Source: Sphingobacteriaceae bacterium (GTDB lineage Bacteria; Bacteroidota; Bacteroidia; B-17B0; Aurantibacillaceae). Taken from it: 64,000 bases of DNA. This document shows positions 61,758-64,000 of the stretch, one piece after another. The stretch spans positions 186,001-250,000 of the forward strand of contig JADJXI010000020.1 of the NCBI GenBank assembly GCA_016715905.1, read 5' to 3'. The notes under the pieces were generated by a model. It searched no databases and was not told the DNA's origin. It saw only the letters and a program-made list of their open reading frames with translations. Numbering within the stretch: the first letter of the stretch is position 1; every line of letters starts with the position of its first letter. A program made the translations under genes and the position numbers.

Positions 61758-64000
61758 ATGTCTATGTCAAAAAAGTATTGGAGAGGCCTTCCGGAATTAC
61801 ATAATAGTCCGGAGTTTCAAGAAAAACATAAAAATGAATTTGCAGACCCTCTGCCTATTGATGAGTTTTTGAATGATGAGGCTAATCAAAGTAATGGAAC
61901 TTCACGTCGTGATTTTTTAAAAGTGATGGGTTTCTCAACAGCAGCTGTTGCTTTAGCAGCCTGTGAAACACCGGTGAATAAATCCATTCCGTATTTAGTT
62001 AAACCGGAAGAAGTAACTCCCGGAATTGCTAATTTTTATGCTTCCACATTTTATGACGGACATGATTACGCATCTGTTTTAGTTAAAACGAGAGAAGGGC
62101 GACCAATCAAAATTGAGGGAAACGATCTTTCTAAAGTTAGTCACGGCGGAACAAGTGCCCGCGTTCAGGCTTCCATTCTGAGTTTATATGACGGGGCTCG
62201 ATTAAGAGGACCAAAAGTAAAAGGTGCTGATGCAACTTGGAAAACAGCAGATGATACTGTAGCCGCAGCTTTAAATGCAGGCGGAGCTATTAGAATTCTA
62301 AGTTCTACAATTATCAGTCCTTCAACCAAAGCAGTTATTGCTGAATTCAAAGCAAAATATCCAAATACAAAACATGTGATGTATGATGCTATTTCTTATA
62401 GCGCACTTGTTTCTGCTAATAAAAATGTTTTTGGAAAATCGGTAATTGCTTCTTATGATTTTTCAAATGCAAATACTATTGTAGGAATTGCTTGTGATTT
62501 CTTAGGTAATTGGTTAAATCCAATTGAGTTTGCTAAGCAATATGCAAAAACCAGAAAGGTTACTAAGGAAAAACCCGAAATGAGTAAACATTATCATTTT
62601 GAGGCTAATCTTTCTCTTACAGGAGCTAATGCCGATAACAGATATATGGTAAAGCCCTCTGAATTAGGGAAAATTACTGTAGCCTTATTTAATGAAGTTG
62701 CCGGTGCAACAGGAAATACAAAAGTTTCCGGTGATGAAAAAATTGGAAATGCTGATGCGGCTAAAGCCATTAAAAAAGCTGCCGAAGAATTATTGAAAAA
62801 CAAAGGGAAATCCCTAGTAGTTTCCGGTGTAAATGACGAAAATATTCAAACATTAGTAAATGGCATTAATAAAATGCTTGATAATTACGGAAAAACTGTT
62901 GATGTTGAATTACATTATAATTTAAAGCAAGGAAATGATGCTGACTTTATTGAATTAATTTCAGATATGGCTGCAGGTAAAGTAGGTGTATTAATGACAC
63001 ACAATTGTAATCCTGTTTATACAAGCCCTGCTTCTTTAAAATTTGCAGATGCTTATAAAAAAGTAGCCACAAAAGTTTCGTTTGCACAAGTGCTGGATGA
63101 AACGGCTTCTTTAGCTGATGTTGTTTGTCCTGATCATAATTATTTAGAGTCGTGGGGTGATGCAAATCCAAAACGCGGACACTATTCCTTACAACAACCA
63201 ACTATTAATCCGATTTTCGCAAAACCTCGCCATGAAGGTACTCGTCAGTTTCAAAACAGTATATTAAAATGGTCAGGTGTAAAAACTGATTATTTAGCAT
63301 ACTTACAAGGGTATTGGAATAATCATATATTTCCTGCACAAGGAAAATTTTTAGATTTTGAATCATTTTGGGCTAACGCTCTTCATGATGGTGTTGTAAA
63401 GGTTGCTGTACATAAAGTAGTAAATACAGTTGCGCCAATTGAAAAAGATTCAACCGGAAATCCAATTTTAAATGGAGTTGCTGTTGCAATGGAAGAGGCA
63501 GTTTCAGATTCGGTAAAATTGGAAGAGGCACCAAAGGTTCAAAATCCAATAAGCCCTGAAGAGGTTCTTCCTACTCCGGATTATAACAAAGCTGCAACGG
63601 CAGCAACATCTTTTAAATCTGCAGCAACTGAAATTTTTGTATATGAAAAAATTGGTTTAGGAAATGGTAACTACAGCAATAACCCATGGTTAATGGAATT
63701 ACCTGATCCTATTTCTAAGGTGACTTGGGATAATTACATAACCATGTCACCGATTGATGTAAAAGAAATGGGTCTACATGAAATGTTACGTCAAGATATT
63801 ATTGGTAGCATTGTAGAGTTAACTGTTAATGGTGTAAAATTGGAAGTGCCGGTTTTCCCACAACCAGGTCAAGCTCCCGGTACAATTGGATTAGCATTAG
63901 GATATGGTCGTGCAGCTGAAACTTTAAAAGTAGCTAATGGAATAGGGGTAAATGCCTTTCAAGTTTTAACGGTAAGCGGAAATAATATAATTCCATTTTC
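61758..64000 (+). CDS. actB: Alternative complex III subunit ActB (3'-truncated by window)
   Basis: About 747 codons from ATG 61758 with no stop, running off the end. N terminus MSMSKKYWRGLPELHNSPEF is the ActB signature, followed by a Tat signal (SRRDFLKVMGFSTAAVALAA) with a Cys after it. The visible part belongs to the molybdopterin-oxidoreductase-like half, which in ActB has lost the cofactor. The iron-sulfur half should lie beyond 64000. It starts 30 bp after actA, in the order seen in Bacteroidota. Confidence 0.93.
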   Translation, partial: MSMSKKYWRGLPELHNSPEFQEKHKNEFADPLPIDEFLNDEANQSNGTSRRDFLKVMGFSTAAVALAACETPVNKSIPYLVKPEEVTPGIANFYASTFYDGHDYASVLVKTREGRPIKIEGNDLSKVSHGGTSARVQASILSLYDGARLRGPKVKGADATWKTADDTVAAALNAGGAIRILSSTIISPSTKAVIAEFKAKYPNTKHVMYDAISYSALVSANKNVFGKSVIASYDFSNANTIVGIACDFLGNWLNPIEFAKQYAKTRKVTKEKPEMSKHYHFEANLSLTGANADNRYMVKPSELGKITVALFNEVAGATGNTKVSGDEKIGNADAAKAIKKAAEELLKNKGKSLVVSGVNDENIQTLVNGINKMLDNYGKTVDVELHYNLKQGNDADFIELISDMAAGKVGVLMTHNCNPVYTSPASLKFADAYKKVATKVSFAQVLDETASLADVVCPDHNYLESWGDANPKRGHYSLQQPTINPIFAKPRHEGTRQFQNSILKWSGVKTDYLAYLQGYWNNHIFPAQGKFLDFESFWANALHDGVVKVAVHKVVNTVAPIEKDSTGNPILNGVAVAMEEAVSDSVKLEEAPKVQNPISPEEVLPTPDYNKAATAATSFKSAATEIFVYEKIGLGNGNYSNNPWLMELPDPISKVTWDNYITMSPIDVKEMGLHEMLRQDIIGSIVELTVNGVKLEVPVFPQPGQAPGTIGLALGYGRAAETLKVANGIGVNAFQVLTVSGNNIIPF

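Overview
The window is AT-rich DNA from a gliding or T9SS-bearing member of the Bacteroidota (class Bacteroidia, family not resolved). The evidence is consistent across the window: type IX secretion sorting tails, a PorP/SprF protein paired with a giant SprB-like repeat protein, an alternative complex III operon, WG-repeat and 2TM-domain proteins, TPR-SpoIIE signalling proteins, and promoters with the TAnnTTTG -7 element typical of this phylum. No rRNA, tRNA, CRISPR array, transposase or integrase was seen.

Layout. 0-6.2 kb: a lipoprotein, a TPR sensor that stops just before its expected phosphatase domain, an OmpA-family protein, and a small operon (membrane protein, winged-helix regulator, 2TM protein). 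6.2-13.5 kb (minus strand): a run of five genes encoding a class III adenylate cyclase with an HD domain, a duplicated DUF1538 membrane protein, a protein made of three PII-like domains, a CPA1 cation/proton antiporter and a ZIP-like transporter. This looks like a nucleotide-responsive ion-transport module. 13.6-20.2 kb: NAD kinase, a secreted metalloprotease, a WG-repeat protein, GAPDH and small exported proteins. 20.3-24 kb: a membrane protein and a large secreted T9SS repeat protein.

24.6-33.2 kb is the accessory region. Small minus-strand genes (RES-domain protein, an 85-aa partner, a 240-aa unknown) are separated by related imperfect palindromes, like cassettes. Next come a TPR-SpoIIE phosphatase and, divergently, a compact RiPP locus: a 103-aa precursor with a Thr/Ser/Cys-rich tail, an APH-like kinase and a HopA1-family protein. 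This is the enzyme pair of class V lanthipeptide synthetases and is the most interesting item in the window. It is followed by a DUF378 membrane protein and about 1 kb of palindromic and repeated non-coding DNA.

33.2-39.2 kb (minus): methyltransferase, exported protein, patatin phospholipase, glycosyltransferase and a tandem AAA+ ATPase with a duplicated N-terminal beta domain. 39.3-51.2 kb: MarC-like protein, a sugar-dehydrogenase-like secreted protein, AsnRS, an omega-amidase-like hydrolase, a GT-C/TPR membrane protein, a GT2-GT9-SDR operon, LipB, a sugar-phosphate isomerase and a NUDIX hydrolase. 51.3-60.2 kb: the 2657-aa SprB-like protein plus PorP/SprF. 60.4-64 kb: ActA and the start of ActB of alternative complex III; ActB runs off the window.
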